Shown here: piece after piece, positions 1 to 12,424 of the stretch
How the letters are laid out: the number at the start of each line of letters is the position of its first letter
Numbering within the stretch: the stretch's first letter is position 1
Assembly: GCA_016800925.1 (NCBI GenBank)
Contig: JABCPU010000046.1
Location: 208,067-272,066 of the forward strand
Length of the DNA stretch: 64,000 bases
Direction: 5' to 3'
Source: Suillus spraguei
Lineage: Eukaryota > Basidiomycota > Agaricomycetes > Boletales > Suillaceae
Made by a program: the position numbers and the translations under genes
Notes under the pieces: model-generated
What the model was told of the DNA's origin: nothing
What the model saw: only the letters and a program-made list of their open reading frames with translations
Databases searched by the model: none

Positions 1-1799
1 CCATGCGTACGAGGTCTTAATGTTATCATGGTTAACGTTAAAATTTCGAATTCCATGACGCTCACGAACCTCGTTACCAATCAACCCTGCTTCAGCGACC
101 TAGCTCGGTTCTGACCAATTTTATCTTGTTCTCGATAGCAACCCTACCCTTTGTATTCCGGGACAGCAATCGGCTGCCATTTCTGCTTGTCGATGGTAAG
201 TTTCATTCTACATAATGAGTCAAACACGGCTGAAACTGAACTGACTGTGACATACTGGCCCAGTTCAAGGAGTTTACTCGGAATTCTAGCGCTCTGTCAT
301 CCGTCGTGCCAGAGTAAGGCCCTCCGACGACTTTGCACGTTCGAAGTTCGAACGAAGTGTAAACACACTGAGTCTGAAAGATCAACCGCTGGCTTACTAA
401 TAACTCAAGGTCGCGGATTGGCCTACTACAGTGAGTCCATACACATCAGTGTCGGACGGACGTGTGGGTTCTGATGTAGTTTGGCTCGGACGTTCCTTGT
501 ATTTGGATTCTTGCATCCACTCGAGGTTAACCACGGGCATATTCACGATCCACATCGCTGATCAAATGGTTCTGCCCAGCAGTATTTCGCTACTGCATCA
601 ATCCCATACATGTGCTTGGCAAATTGAACTACTGCATCACTTCGACTAAAATAGCTCTCAATATCTGGGCAGATGACTCGAATCGCGCTTGAACCTCCCT
701 CGAAACCTTCCTTCAGCCGACTCCAAGTACTAAGTCACCTCTCGGCGGGTATATCATCACCACTATCCCCATCGCTACTTCCTCATGACTGTATGGGTTA
801 TCTTGATGGACACAGGAATGTCATGCCTGGAGAGCCCAATCCTTCCTCAAAAACAGATACTGCCGAGCGCAACCGAGTACTAAGGATTTGGTATGAGCTT
901 CTCCTTGTTTCGCTCGGCCACAAGCACTGAGTCGGTCGCTTGATGTGGAAAAAGACAAGCAGGATAAGTTCCAGCGAACACATGCAAAGTGAAGTGATCG
1001 GACCGCGACATGTACTACACCAGTGGCGTGCTGAACTTATCGTGAAGGAATCGTCAACTTGCGTGATCTGTCTGGTGTCATATTCAGCGCAGGTTTCACG
1101 TTATTCCCTGCACGTTGGCCATAGCTCACTCCGCGCGGCTATTATCGAGCCCGCCATTCTTCAGTACTCAAAGCTTTTGTTCTTGATCACTCCTTTAAGG
1201 TGATCCTGCAACTTCCCACCTTGTTGATGTGCGTTCTATAATTCATAAGGGATGGCCTGCGCTTCTGACAGCTCTCTCCTTTGTTGTCTCGACGACTATC
1301 TAGTAGGAGCTCTTCACTACCCGGTAATATCGCACACTCAGAGGCAAGGAATACAACTCCGAGCTATCTTTTGCTATACTGCCGGCGGGCTTTGTCTACT
1401 GGACGACCCAGGCTCTATAATCAAGAATTAGGTGGGAATCAAGTACGACACGACACCAAAATAATGACCGTCACAGATGACGAGAATGGTTTCCGTTTGT
1501 AATAACAGTGAGCGGCACCAGTGAATCATTGGTTCTACCACAACAACGATTCGCTTTTACTATGTCAAGGCTTGGTTGATACCTGGCAAACCATAACAAA
1601 TTAAACAGACTTGTTGGGGTCTCTGGACGTACGGTGAGAAGGGCAGTCATAAACAATTGTGCAAGACACCATTAAAATGTGTAAGTACCTGGGCCTGTGC
1701 GGTGACGTGATCCAAGTTGAAATTGCTCACTCAAGTCTCCGATAAGATTACACTAGTATGATGTTGCCACGCGTAATCATCACGCACGAGTCCACCACC
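1..1799. other. No gene recognised at left edge
   Basis: Both strands are open only in short stretches of about 60-110 codons. None of these shows a recognisable domain, a run of exons with good splice sites, or biased composition. No RNA gene or repeat was seen. It is most likely intergenic DNA or eroded mobile-element sequence. Confidence 0.5.
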
Positions 1800-1996
1800 C
1801 GTTGTGCCTTCGGCACAGGAAGCAAAAGGAGTGCTTCGCACTCCTTTTGCTCCCTGGCCAAGGCTTCATCCTAATAATTCTGTTTGCCTTCCTGGCCTTG
1901 GCTTCATCCCAATAATTCACTTTTGCCCAAGGCACAGAAAGCCAAAAAGAGTGCTTCGCACTCTTTTTGGCTTTCTGGCCTTGGCTTCATCCTAAT
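1800..1996. repeat. Two-unit tandem repeat with long hairpins
   Basis: Two related units both contain a hairpin with a TTC loop and both run into a shared 'GGCTTCATCC(T/C)AATAAT' tail. The first hairpin has 13-bp arms at 1822-1834 and 1838-1850. The second has perfect 20-bp arms at 1935-1954 and 1958-1977. The arms differ between units but remain self-complementary (compensatory changes GGAG/CTCC against AGAG/CTCT), so the structure itself seems to have been kept. The units lie just downstream of the stop codon of the minus-strand Helitron helicase, where a Helitron 3' hairpin could lie, but no CTRR end follows at the usual short distance. Confidence 0.6.
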
Positions 1997-2164
1997 AATC
2001 ACTACTTCGTGCACCTTAACTTATTCGCAATCATAGTGGATTTTAAAACAGACATGTACATTTTGAGCAGCATTTCAAGAAAACTAAAACTAAAATCTAC
2101 TGCACCATCTAAAAGTGCACTATACATTCGGTCCTCTATATAAAAGTACATCAATATACATCAA

Positions 2165-3925
2165 TCAATCCTCAACCTCCATATCATCTCTATCTCTAAG
2201 TCCTCTCAGCACTTCTGTATACACCACATTGGTCGTCTTTGACCCTTCTTCATGCTCCGGAAAGATGGCACGCACTCTCTCTGGGTGAGTGCAGCGAGAC
2301 AAAGCCACATACAGCTGTCCATGACTGAACACGGGAGTCTGCAAATCCAGCCCAACCCACTTCACACTTTGACCTTGAGCCTTGTTGATTGTCATAGCGA
2401 ATGCAAGACAAACGGGGAATTGGCGACGCTTGAAAGGGATAGGGTTGTCTTCAGACGTGGCATCCATGTTCTGATCGTCTTGATGAGCTTCATCAACTCC
2501 ATCTCTAAGAATACGACACCTGAGGACGCGCGTGGTCCAAGACAGGAGGATCATCCTAGTTCCGTTATAGAGGCCATTGGTGGGGTCCAAGTTGCGCAAC
2601 GACATGAGAGGAACACCCACTTTGAGTTCCAATTTGTGCAAAGGGAACCCTGATGGCGTGAGAGTATGAAGGTACTCTGGTGGGATGTAGTCGTAGTCCT
2701 TCTCAGTGATTGAGTCTGCGCTGGTGAAGACCGCTTTATCTCCAGGGAATGATTCAAGAATGTTGGCATTGATTTCGTCCACATCAGTGTTCTTTGCGGA
2801 GAGGATGGTACGTTCCAGGAAGAAGGAATCATTCACAGGAGGATGCCCAGGGAGCAGAATAGGAGAGTATAGGGCATTGATGAGAGAGCGGATATCATTG
2901 TCAGGGCAGCGCATATGAATCGGAAGGGCGACCGTTCCATCTGCATGTGTGCCCTTCCCAGCTCCAATCTCAAGAAGCCACTTTGCAAATTCATCAGAGG
3001 CGGGGTCTTGGCCAAGCCGCATGTTTGTCTTTAGGTGGAAGATGCGAAGCCTTGGCCAGATGCGAGATCTGCAAAATGTAGCGCCCACTATCTGCTCCCT
3101 GGATCCATGAGGCACCACCGGCAGGGTCTGTCTGAAGTCTCCTCCAAAGAGCATCGTCATTCCTCCAAAATCAGCATCGACGTTCAGAAGGTCGCGCAAT
3201 GAGCGATCAAGGCATTCCAGATTGTGACGGTGTAGCATAGGAATTTCATCGCAGATGATGAGGGAGGTGGCCTTGAGAAGCTCATGCACAACATCTCCTT
3301 TCTTGATGTTGCAGGAGCTGTCCTCATTGATGGGAATTGGAATTTTGAATCGAGAATGAGCCGTGCGTCCGCCTGGCAGGAGGAGAGAAGCGATTCCAGA
3401 GGAAGCCACACATAGGACAATCTTGCCTTCAGCACGGAGCTTTGAAGCAATGAGCTTGCAGAGATATGTCTTTCCACATCCACCTGCACTGTGGACAAAG
3501 TATGAATGTCCAGGTCTTTGTTCATTACGTTGCATGGCATCATCGACCACTGCATCAAAGACTGTCCTCTGCTCCTGATTAAGAGAAAGCACTCCTTGGT
3601 TCACCATCTGCTGGAGCTCCTCCTGGTTATATTGGAGCTGCTTGGCAATGAGCTGATTTCCCTGCATGGCCCCCCATCTTGCTGCCATTTGAGGTACAGG
3701 CATCTGAGGAATCGCTTGCAAAGACTTTCCATTTTTGCGGAGCATGCCAATTCCTATCATCATCGATAACAAACAAAACCCACAAAAAGTGTATTGCACT
3801 TTGTTACAACTTGGCTGCAGGGGAAGGCAATGTAATTCAAGAATTCTAGTCAAAAGCAGCAGCCAAATTGTGTGAAAATTTGTGTCACCAAATTGTGTAT
3901 GAAAATGTGTTATGATTTGTGTCAC
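2165..3925 (-). CDS. Helitron-type PIF1-like DNA helicase (truncated element)
   Basis: This 586-codon open frame encodes a superfamily 1B PIF1-like helicase of the kind carried by Helitron rolling-circle transposons. The motifs appear in order: Walker A GGCGKTYLCKLIA near residue 150, motif Ia VASSGIASLLLPGGRTAHSR, Walker B LIICDEIPM, motif III GDFRQTLPVVP, and a C-terminal motif V/VI block with INKAQGQS and LYVALSRC. The helicase core therefore looks complete and has no stop codons. The first 60 or so residues are unlike a helicase, and the true start is probably an internal methionine such as MLRKNG. The Rep/HUH nuclease that precedes the helicase in an autonomous Helitron is missing; a 48-bp tandem repeat stands there instead. 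I infer a 5'-truncated Helitron copy. A host PIF1 gene is less likely because the sequence is intronless and repeat-flanked. Confidence 0.85.
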   Translation of the reverse strand: MTQIITHFHTQFGDTNFHTIWLLLLTRILELHCLPLQPSCNKVQYTFCGFCLLSMMIGIGMLRKNGKSLQAIPQMPVPQMAARWGAMQGNQLIAKQLQYNQEELQQMVNQGVLSLNQEQRTVFDAVVDDAMQRNEQRPGHSYFVHSAGGCGKTYLCKLIASKLRAEGKIVLCVASSGIASLLLPGGRTAHSRFKIPIPINEDSSCNIKKGDVVHELLKATSLIICDEIPMLHRHNLECLDRSLRDLLNVDADFGGMTMLFGGDFRQTLPVVPHGSREQIVGATFCRSRIWPRLRIFHLKTNMRLGQDPASDEFAKWLLEIGAGKGTHADGTVALPIHMRCPDNDIRSLINALYSPILLPGHPPVNDSFFLERTILSAKNTDVDEINANILESFPGDKAVFTSADSITEKDYDYIPPEYLHTLTPSGFPLHKLELKVGVPLMSLRNLDPTNGLYNGTRMILLSWTTRVLRCRILRDGVDEAHQDDQNMDATSEDNPIPFKRRQFPVCLAFAMTINKAQGQSVKWVGLDLQTPVFSHGQLYVALSRCTHPERVRAIFPEHEEGSKTTNVVYTEVLRGLRDRDDMEVED

Positions 3926-4135
3926 TCAATGCAAGCAAATTGGTGTAATCAAAATGTGTTGTGATTTGTGTCACCAAATGTAAGCAAATGGTGTAATCAA
4001 AATGTGTTGTGATTTGTGTCACCAAATGTAAGCAAATGGTGTAATCAAAATGTGTTGTGATTTGTGTCACCAAATGCAACCAAAATTGTGTAATGATTTG
4101 TGTAACCAAATGCAAGCAAATTGTGTAACCCAACG
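3889..4135 (-). repeat. 48-bp tandem repeat, about 4-5 copies
   Basis: A unit of the form GTGTAATCAAAATGTGTTGT plus 28 further bases recurs with few changes. Because 48 is a multiple of three, the minus strand reads as a 16-residue repeat beginning HLVTQITTHFDY. It abuts the 5' side of the helicase frame. The last copies (near 3890-3940 and 4080-4130) are degenerate and shorter. It is probably a minisatellite at the truncation point of the Helitron rather than a real protein segment. Confidence 0.8.
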
Positions 4136-4798
4136 CGTGACAAACTTTCCGTTATTGCTTTTGCTATTCTCGATGCTCACTCCCCCATGGTAGGAAAAGT
4201 GCGTTGTTTGTCCGTATTGTGCCCGGAGCGCAGCAGGCGTGCGGATTAGTGTCCACTATATCGCGTTTGGCAGGTGATTCGAAATTTTTGGACTCCGTAG
4301 AATTTTAGCTGTCGAAATTCTGAAATCGGACGTTTTTTTCACGCGTTCACGCAAGTTTTCTCTATGGAATCGTCTAGCGAGCTAACCGAAAAAACGTGGC
4401 CTTTAGCGAAAACCACATGGCCCTACGCGACGTACGCGAAAGCCACGCGAGCTAGCGAGAACTTTCCCACCCGTTCTCCCTTTCTTCTTAGATTGCTTCG
4501 TCGCGTTTAGCTGACATTTATTCATTAAAACGTTTGATACATTCGGATTGCATTGGGGACGTGTTCCTGCTACGTATAATATCACATGTGGGCAGTTCAA
4601 ACCTTTTGGGACTCATTTTCTCGTGGGTCGTTTTCTGTCTATCTCTTGCATACTTACTGATATGCAGGGGTATACAAACCACTTCTAATCCAGTGGAAGA
4701 GACTATTGATATACACTGATGGTACAAGATATCTACAACTTATCTGTGTTCACGGAAATGCGATTTTAATTTATTACTGCAGATTAAGTCATCAGCAA
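4136..4798. other. Intergenic region, no gene seen
   Basis: This is the gap between the repeat upstream of the Helitron helicase and the 3' end of the phosphoglucomutase gene. Short CGCGA-rich motifs recur near 4380-4460 (for example ACGCGAAAGCCACGCGAGC). No open frame shows a domain. The PGM 3' untranslated region presumably lies at the right end. Confidence 0.5.
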
Positions 4799-6786
<1,988 letters not shown>

Positions 6787-7340
6787 CGATGTAGATGGAG
6801 AGTTGATCTCAAAACTGACGTACTTGTCTTCTTTTATCATCGAGCACATGATATGTGATTTTCATCACGTGCGTAGCATTTTGAGTTGTTCCCCTGAAAG
6901 CACGTAATGACTCATGAAAATATTGAGGAACGAGGGCTGTTTGGGCGCGTCTAATATTAGCTGAACGTGTATCACTCCCTGGTAGTACGACAATAATTGC
7001 ATCCTACCGCACCTCTCCGAAATATTATTATTCAATTGTTACTTATATATAGTGGTTTGTACTAATTACGCATCAAGTACCTACCGCTTTTCTAGAATTG
7101 TTTTGCTCCCTTGTGACGAGTCAGTGATGTCTTTTCGTGCCTCGGACTCCCCCCTCCGAGGCTGCCCCTGCAGGCCCCGCCAGATCTTGGGAAGATTTGT
7201 CCATCATCCCCCCTCTTCCTGTCACATCAATCACGTCAGAGCTCGCAAGAAGTGTTCCTCTTCCCAAGTAAGATGAATGCAGAGTGGAACTTCTTCTATT
7301 GCACGCGCAGATGCTCTTCTATCCTCTCTTATCATTAAAC
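6787..7340. other. Intergenic region upstream of PGM
   Basis: It holds the presumed PGM promoter and 5' leader (right of 6786) and the 3' flank of the next minus-strand gene. A C-rich stretch lies at 7150-7215. No coding or RNA gene was recognised. Confidence 0.5.
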
Positions 7341-8618
7341 TTAGAGCCTGCCTTTATCTCCAGCCCACAGGTCCTCTCCAAAGACCTCTGAGAAGGATTT
7401 GCCAAGCTGCGGAAGCATATCTTGCGTGACGAGACCTCTTCCCTGCAGCTGAAATGCTATTCGACTGCTAGTTCGGGTGACCATGCTTCCACCCACTGCC
7501 GCCAGGAGCGGGAGACGAGAAGCAGGAACACTCCCATCGCTATCCACCAATAGAAATCAGCCACATCTCATCGCCGGGCCAAGACTTACCCAAAGGCACC
7601 GTCCTCGTAGCATTTCCCCCACGCAAGCATCGCTCCAACCGTTCCGCTAAGAACATCGCCCTGCCCACCACACCGCTTCAACCCGCCTTCTATGTCCACT
7701 TCAACAGCCTCCCTCTGTTGATCCTCAGCGCCCTCATCCATCTTACTCGCCCCAAGGCTAGCAGCTTCACCTGTGGTATCGCTCACGATCAAATCAATAG
7801 GACCTTTCTCCAGTATCACAACACCTCCAAGTACTTTAGAAATCTCGCCAGCGCGTTCCTTTGCCGGTATATCTGGTGAAATGCCCACCGACTCACTCAG
7901 ACGTTGAAACTCGACCACATTCGGAGTGAGCACCGCACGGCGGTACCCCTTGACGAGAGAAAGGTCCTTTCCGACCATATACAGAGCATCAGCATCGAGG
8001 ACGACAAACATAGCATTTTCGCGAGCGATAGACAGCGCCAGATGAGCATAAGACTGCATATATTCCTCGCGGCCCAATCCTGGACCCATGACGAGGACAT
8101 GCAGTCGAGAAAGCAGAGACCTAAGTTCACTCTCCACTTTCTCGTATGATCTGCGATGGTTAGATGAAACTGCAAAGTACATGAACGGACTCACGCCTCT
8201 TGAACGAGGATGGGATGTACGATCAGGTCTGGGGAGTAGGACTTGATAGCTTGGGCAGCTGTGGGCGAGCAGATGACATGCGAAAGATCTGCGCCCTGTA
8301 TATAAGAGCTTAGTATACGCCTGTGAAAACATTGATACATTGGAGTGTACCAGTCGCAATGCAGATATCGCTGCGAAGAATGGTGCACCAGTGTAACTGC
8401 AACACAGTCAATCTCCAAAGCCAGTGCAAAATCATCCTAACGCTCACTCTAAAGCTCCTCCGAGCACACCAACTCTCCCTGAGTAAGGTAGATATCATGC
8501 ATTTACATTCGCTGCAGTGTGGAAAATGGTGATTACCTGATTGTCCTTTATGCAAAGTGCCGTTCAGAGGAGGGATGATCTGTTTGATCTGCTGAATTAT
8601 ACTGCGTGGAACGGGCAT
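7341..8618 (-). CDS. NNR2: ATP-dependent (S)-NAD(P)H-hydrate dehydratase
   Basis: This enzyme repairs hydrated NADH and NADPH by ATP-driven dehydration (YjeF C-terminal / CARKD family, ribokinase-like fold). The start is taken at [20 protein letters not shown] (8618); an in-frame ATG at 8774 could give a longer form with an N-terminal extension, and targeting to mitochondria is known for relatives. Exons join as [50 protein letters not shown], then [34 protein letters not shown], the nucleotide-binding and catalytic [19 protein letters not shown], and a last exon ending AGDKGRL. At least five introns of 45-75 bp have GT-AG ends. All family motifs are present and no frameshift was seen. A short insertion rich in E, D and Q (near 7690-7770) precedes the CGGQGD motif. 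Confidence 0.92.
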
Positions 8619-8774
8619 GGTTGGATTCGAAACAGTACTTGATGGTGATGAGCTATCGAGAGTGCGACACAGGTAGGCCAAGGGAAACGATTTGTGGGAA
8701 GCGCGTACTTCGCAATGCACTGACGCCACCCCATCCGCGTTTACAACTCCATGCATCATTAAGCACAAAATCAT

Positions 8775-9264
8775 GTTCTATAACCACGAATAATACATAA
8801 GACCACTACCACGCATGTAATAGACAAAGCATCTGCAAAGACGCGACCACAGCGTGTCAACGATACAGCATACATCCTATGTACAAGCCAAAGTAGTTAG
8901 TACGAGTAAGTGCAACGAGTAGCTAGCTAGCCATTAATCTTATAGACGAGGGTACCAGTAGTATGCGGAGAAGAGAAAACAGAGCGCGTGATATGTTTGG
9001 AAGTCTAAGTCCAAGGGGTGATATATAATATGTACCGGCGAAGAACACGACAGAGAGCCAAAATAGAAGGGGAAGACCACGGGCGACGCACGATGAGACC
9101 CAGCGAACATGAAATAAGTTCCAAAATAGCATTTATAAGTAAGTCGTGTGATTAGGCATCAAAGTTGGGGGAGTTGAATGGGGTTTGCCATAGTGTTATC
9201 ATGAAGTGGTGTTCGCGGTAGGTGGTGTATCAATGACTGGCGGCTCTACGCTTCGAAACAAGAA
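8775..9264. other. Intergenic region, no gene seen
   Basis: The segment between two minus-strand genes is AT-rich in part and has only shadow-sized open frames. It should contain the 3' untranslated region of the Reg1-like gene and the promoter of the hydrate dehydratase. Confidence 0.5.
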
Positions 9265-12200
9265 TCATGGTGCAGCAACGCTCGCTTGTGTTCCACTATA
9301 CCAGAAGGAGTTTAGGAAGGCGCCTGCGTTCGACATAATCTCGACAGCGCGCCCGACGAGTGTACCACCCTGCTGTCGATCGTCACCCCTTGTAGGACTT
9401 CTCGACGTACCAACTGACGGTTTACGGTCATGCCGAGACGAGCTTGCAGTGGAACAGGATTTCGAGGAGGGAAAGGTCGGGCGCATAGTCAGGATAGGTG
9501 AGTTGGCAGGCGTAGGTTGTCGCGAGATGCACTCTTGTTCTTCTTTGATTGCCTGCGCTTGAGTAGGTGCAGGGGGTGTGACCGTAGATGAGGATGATAC
9601 AGAGGTGGGAGAGGCGGAAGCAGCTTGCGTCAGATCAGTCTGCGTACTAGGTGCTGTGTTCAACACAAGCCGAGGTGGCGGGCGCACAGTCAACACCGAA
9701 ACACCTGATATTGTTGAAGAATCAGAAGACGAGGATGACGCAGAGGTGTACTTCTTCGGTGGTTCTGGTAGTGGGGCTGTAACCACAGCAGGTATCCGTG
9801 GATCTTCCGGGCTCAAACTTGAACCTGACTCCGAATTCGACTGTGTTCGGCGCCCAGCACGATCCCGACCTCGCTCCACAATGCGTACGACTCCCTCCCT
9901 ACGTGCGTCCCGATCTCGTCCACCTACGTAAGCGCCGCCGATTCCGATTGCCAGTCCAAATCCACCGTCAGGGCTGAGGCTCCCAAGGCTTTCCGTACTC
10001 TCACTGCCACGATCTGAGAACGAAGACGTCCGCGTGACACTCCGTCCTCGTGTCTGCTGCCCCTCGGCCTGTGAGGACAATGCTGATGTCGACGCAGACC
10101 GGCCACGAGGTGGGTCAGGTGGCTGAAGTAATCCAGATGGGGACGAGAATGAACTAGACCTGGGTACAGGGGCTGCTGTACTTTGGGGCGGCACCTGTAT
10201 GGATGCCAACGAAGGCGATGGTGTGCGGGACCTGGAATGAGATCTTGATCTGGAACGAGATCTTGAGTCGGAACGCGATAGGCGTTCGCCATAGGCATCC
10301 TCAGAGCTCACAACGAATTCAGGTCGTCCCAAATTCTGCACAATAGGAACGTTCCCTGCACCACCGTGGGAGTAGCGGAGCCCGCTCTCTAGGCCTTCAG
10401 CCTCAGGCTCAACTCGTCCATGCTGCTCAAAGTATCTGCGAGTATCAACCTCCTTCACTGGCACATCCTGATCCGGACTGGGGGACGCTACAATAGGGCC
10501 GTCGAAAAATTGCGTTGGCTTCAAGCTCTTATGGTATCGCTCGGCCATCATGTCGACCACCCCATCGCCGCTTACACCGTCAATGTCCTCACAAATGTAG
10601 CTTGGTGGTACGTAGACAAGCTCCACGGGTGAGTCCTGCGCACTGTAGGCATACCACTTAGCACTTGATGGTGGATGAGGATAACCATGGGAATGGGCAT
10701 AAGGATAGTGCTCATCCTCTTCCGCTCGAGTCTTCAAGATGGTTGGTGCAATGAGCGCAATGGTGATAAGTTCCTTGTCTGAACTGGCCGTGTGCGCGAG
10801 GGTGCCAGCAGTGGTTCGCCTATGATGGACCGAGGAACCGTTCGTGCGATGCGTATATGCAGAGCGAGCTTTGGGTGGACGAGACCGCGAGGAAGAAGAG
10901 GAGGTCGACGAGGAAGAATGGGAGGATGATCGGGGAGATAGCATAGCCCCGGCGTTAGCATGCCTAACGCGCATCTCGAGGATTCCTTCTTCCTCTTCTT
11001 CATCTTCTTCCTCCGACGTGGAAGACGACACAGGGGAAGTATTCTGCGGTGGTGGGGAAGACCGAGGATGTGAAGGAGTACTCCGAGGATAAGATGTATG
11101 AAGATGCGATGGTGAGTTAGGGCGTTCGCCTTCGTCCTCGAAAAGAAGCTCGTCGGTTTCGTCGATGACCCCATCTTCGGAGTCCTCATCATAACTGTTA
11201 AGAAAATTTGATCGGCAAACCATAAGCATACACCTATAAGGGAACAGCCAGAAACTGACCCATCATCTTCAAAACTATAGCCTTGACTATAATCGTTCGA
11301 ACCCACTGTCTTGGAATCAGTATACTCCACGTTCCATACTGTGCGCTTCTTCTTCGGCTTCTCGATCGCGATGCATTGTTCCACGAATGTGTTGAAGCTG
11401 ATATGTTTCCGTTTCTGGCCAGGCACAATCACAGCATCTAATGACGACCCCTGCCTGGAGGCGGGGGACACTTCACTCGTAATGAGAGGAGTTCCAGACG
11501 CAATGATCCGCGGAGGTGATTCCCGTCTACAATCACGATTGAGGTTACAGCGGGAGATATGCGTATCGCTCTTGGTGTGCGTGAGAGGTGGCCTCTTGGC
11601 TATTCCTCCGACAGCAGGCCCAGTCAGATGCTTCGGAGCTTCATGATCCGAGTGCATAAGTATTTCATCCTCTTCCGATTCAGGGGGACTGAACATGGGA
11701 GAAGAAGGTAAGTCGGAAGTTAGAAGTTCCATGATAGAACGGTGCTTTAGGATTGGCTTTGTGGTGGGCGGGGATGACGAAAGCATAGGGAGATCGAGAG
11801 CAGCGGTAGTGTTGGGCGAAGGCTTGGGGCTGGGGGTGGGGGCGGGGTAATCTGCCGTGTGAAGAGGACCGTATAGCCACGTAACATCAGAATCTTTCAG
11901 CCTGTAAAATTTGTTAGGGTGCATTCGAGATGAAGTAAAGGGTATGACGCTGGGTAAAAGTGTACCAAAAGGGTTTGGAAATAGCAATGACACAACGATC
12001 AGTTTAGGCAAAAGAATTTGGATTGCTGTTGAACACATGGCAATGCAGGGCTTCGCAAAATCGCGGGGCTCGTGCTCGACGATCATAAATGAAAAAGGGA
12101 CTGGTCGAATTGAACCATGCGAGCAAGGAAGGGGTGTAGAGTATTCAAAAAAAGGCGTTAAGCTCACCAATTGAGGGTCTCGGGACTGACAGTGCTGAGC

Positions 12201-12424
12201 TTGTTGCGTTGTTTCCACCACGTGCGCCAGGAAGCATTCTCCAACCTCATTCCATTTGTGATTTCGTTCTTTAGACGAGTCATGCTCCGCCATGAACGCC
12301 ATACATCCTCTTCTCGCCATTCATGGGAGAGATAATCGACTTGACCACGGGGAAGCTCCGATACAGCGGTGTCATCAGGTATAGTGTTTACAGAGCCGAG
12401 CAAGACAGTCATATAGTTAGCCAT
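9265..12424 (-). CDS. Reg1/Hex2-like PP1 regulatory protein (DUF1752)
   Basis: Three exons (12424-12168, 11901-11260, 11194-9265) give about 942 residues. Exon 1 carries the DUF1752 signature (VDYLSHEWREEDVWRSWR, ending TLNW) and joins across a 266-bp intron to LKDSDVTWLYGPL, restoring the conserved block. Exon 2 has the PILKHRSIMELL motif and a KHISF sequence followed by FVEQCIAI. This matches the RVxF-type docking site by which Reg1-type subunits bind protein phosphatase 1. Exon 3 has acidic runs, long Ser/Arg-rich tracts and a conserved-looking ITIALIAPTILK. In yeast, Reg1 with Glc7 keeps Snf1 kinase inactive in glucose; the same role is inferred here, not shown. The 3' part is low complexity, so alternative-frame reading there is meaningless. 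Confidence 0.85.

Noticed and set aside
1803..1860. The exact 3' terminus of a Helitron (hairpin plus CTRR).
   Set aside because: Hairpins are present, but no CTRR followed by a T insertion site occurs at the expected short distance on the minus strand.
2252..2653. A 133-codon plus-strand open frame.
   Set aside because: It is antisense to the Helitron helicase coding region and has no recognisable feature.
3889..4135. A CRISPR-like array of regularly spaced repeats.
   Set aside because: The units are contiguous 48-bp tandem repeats without unique spacers, and the DNA is fungal.
10734..11259. Continuation of the exon 2 frame of the Reg1-like gene past 11260.
   Set aside because: It reads through a well-formed intron (11259-11195) into the wrong frame; splicing gives the conserved acidic block instead.
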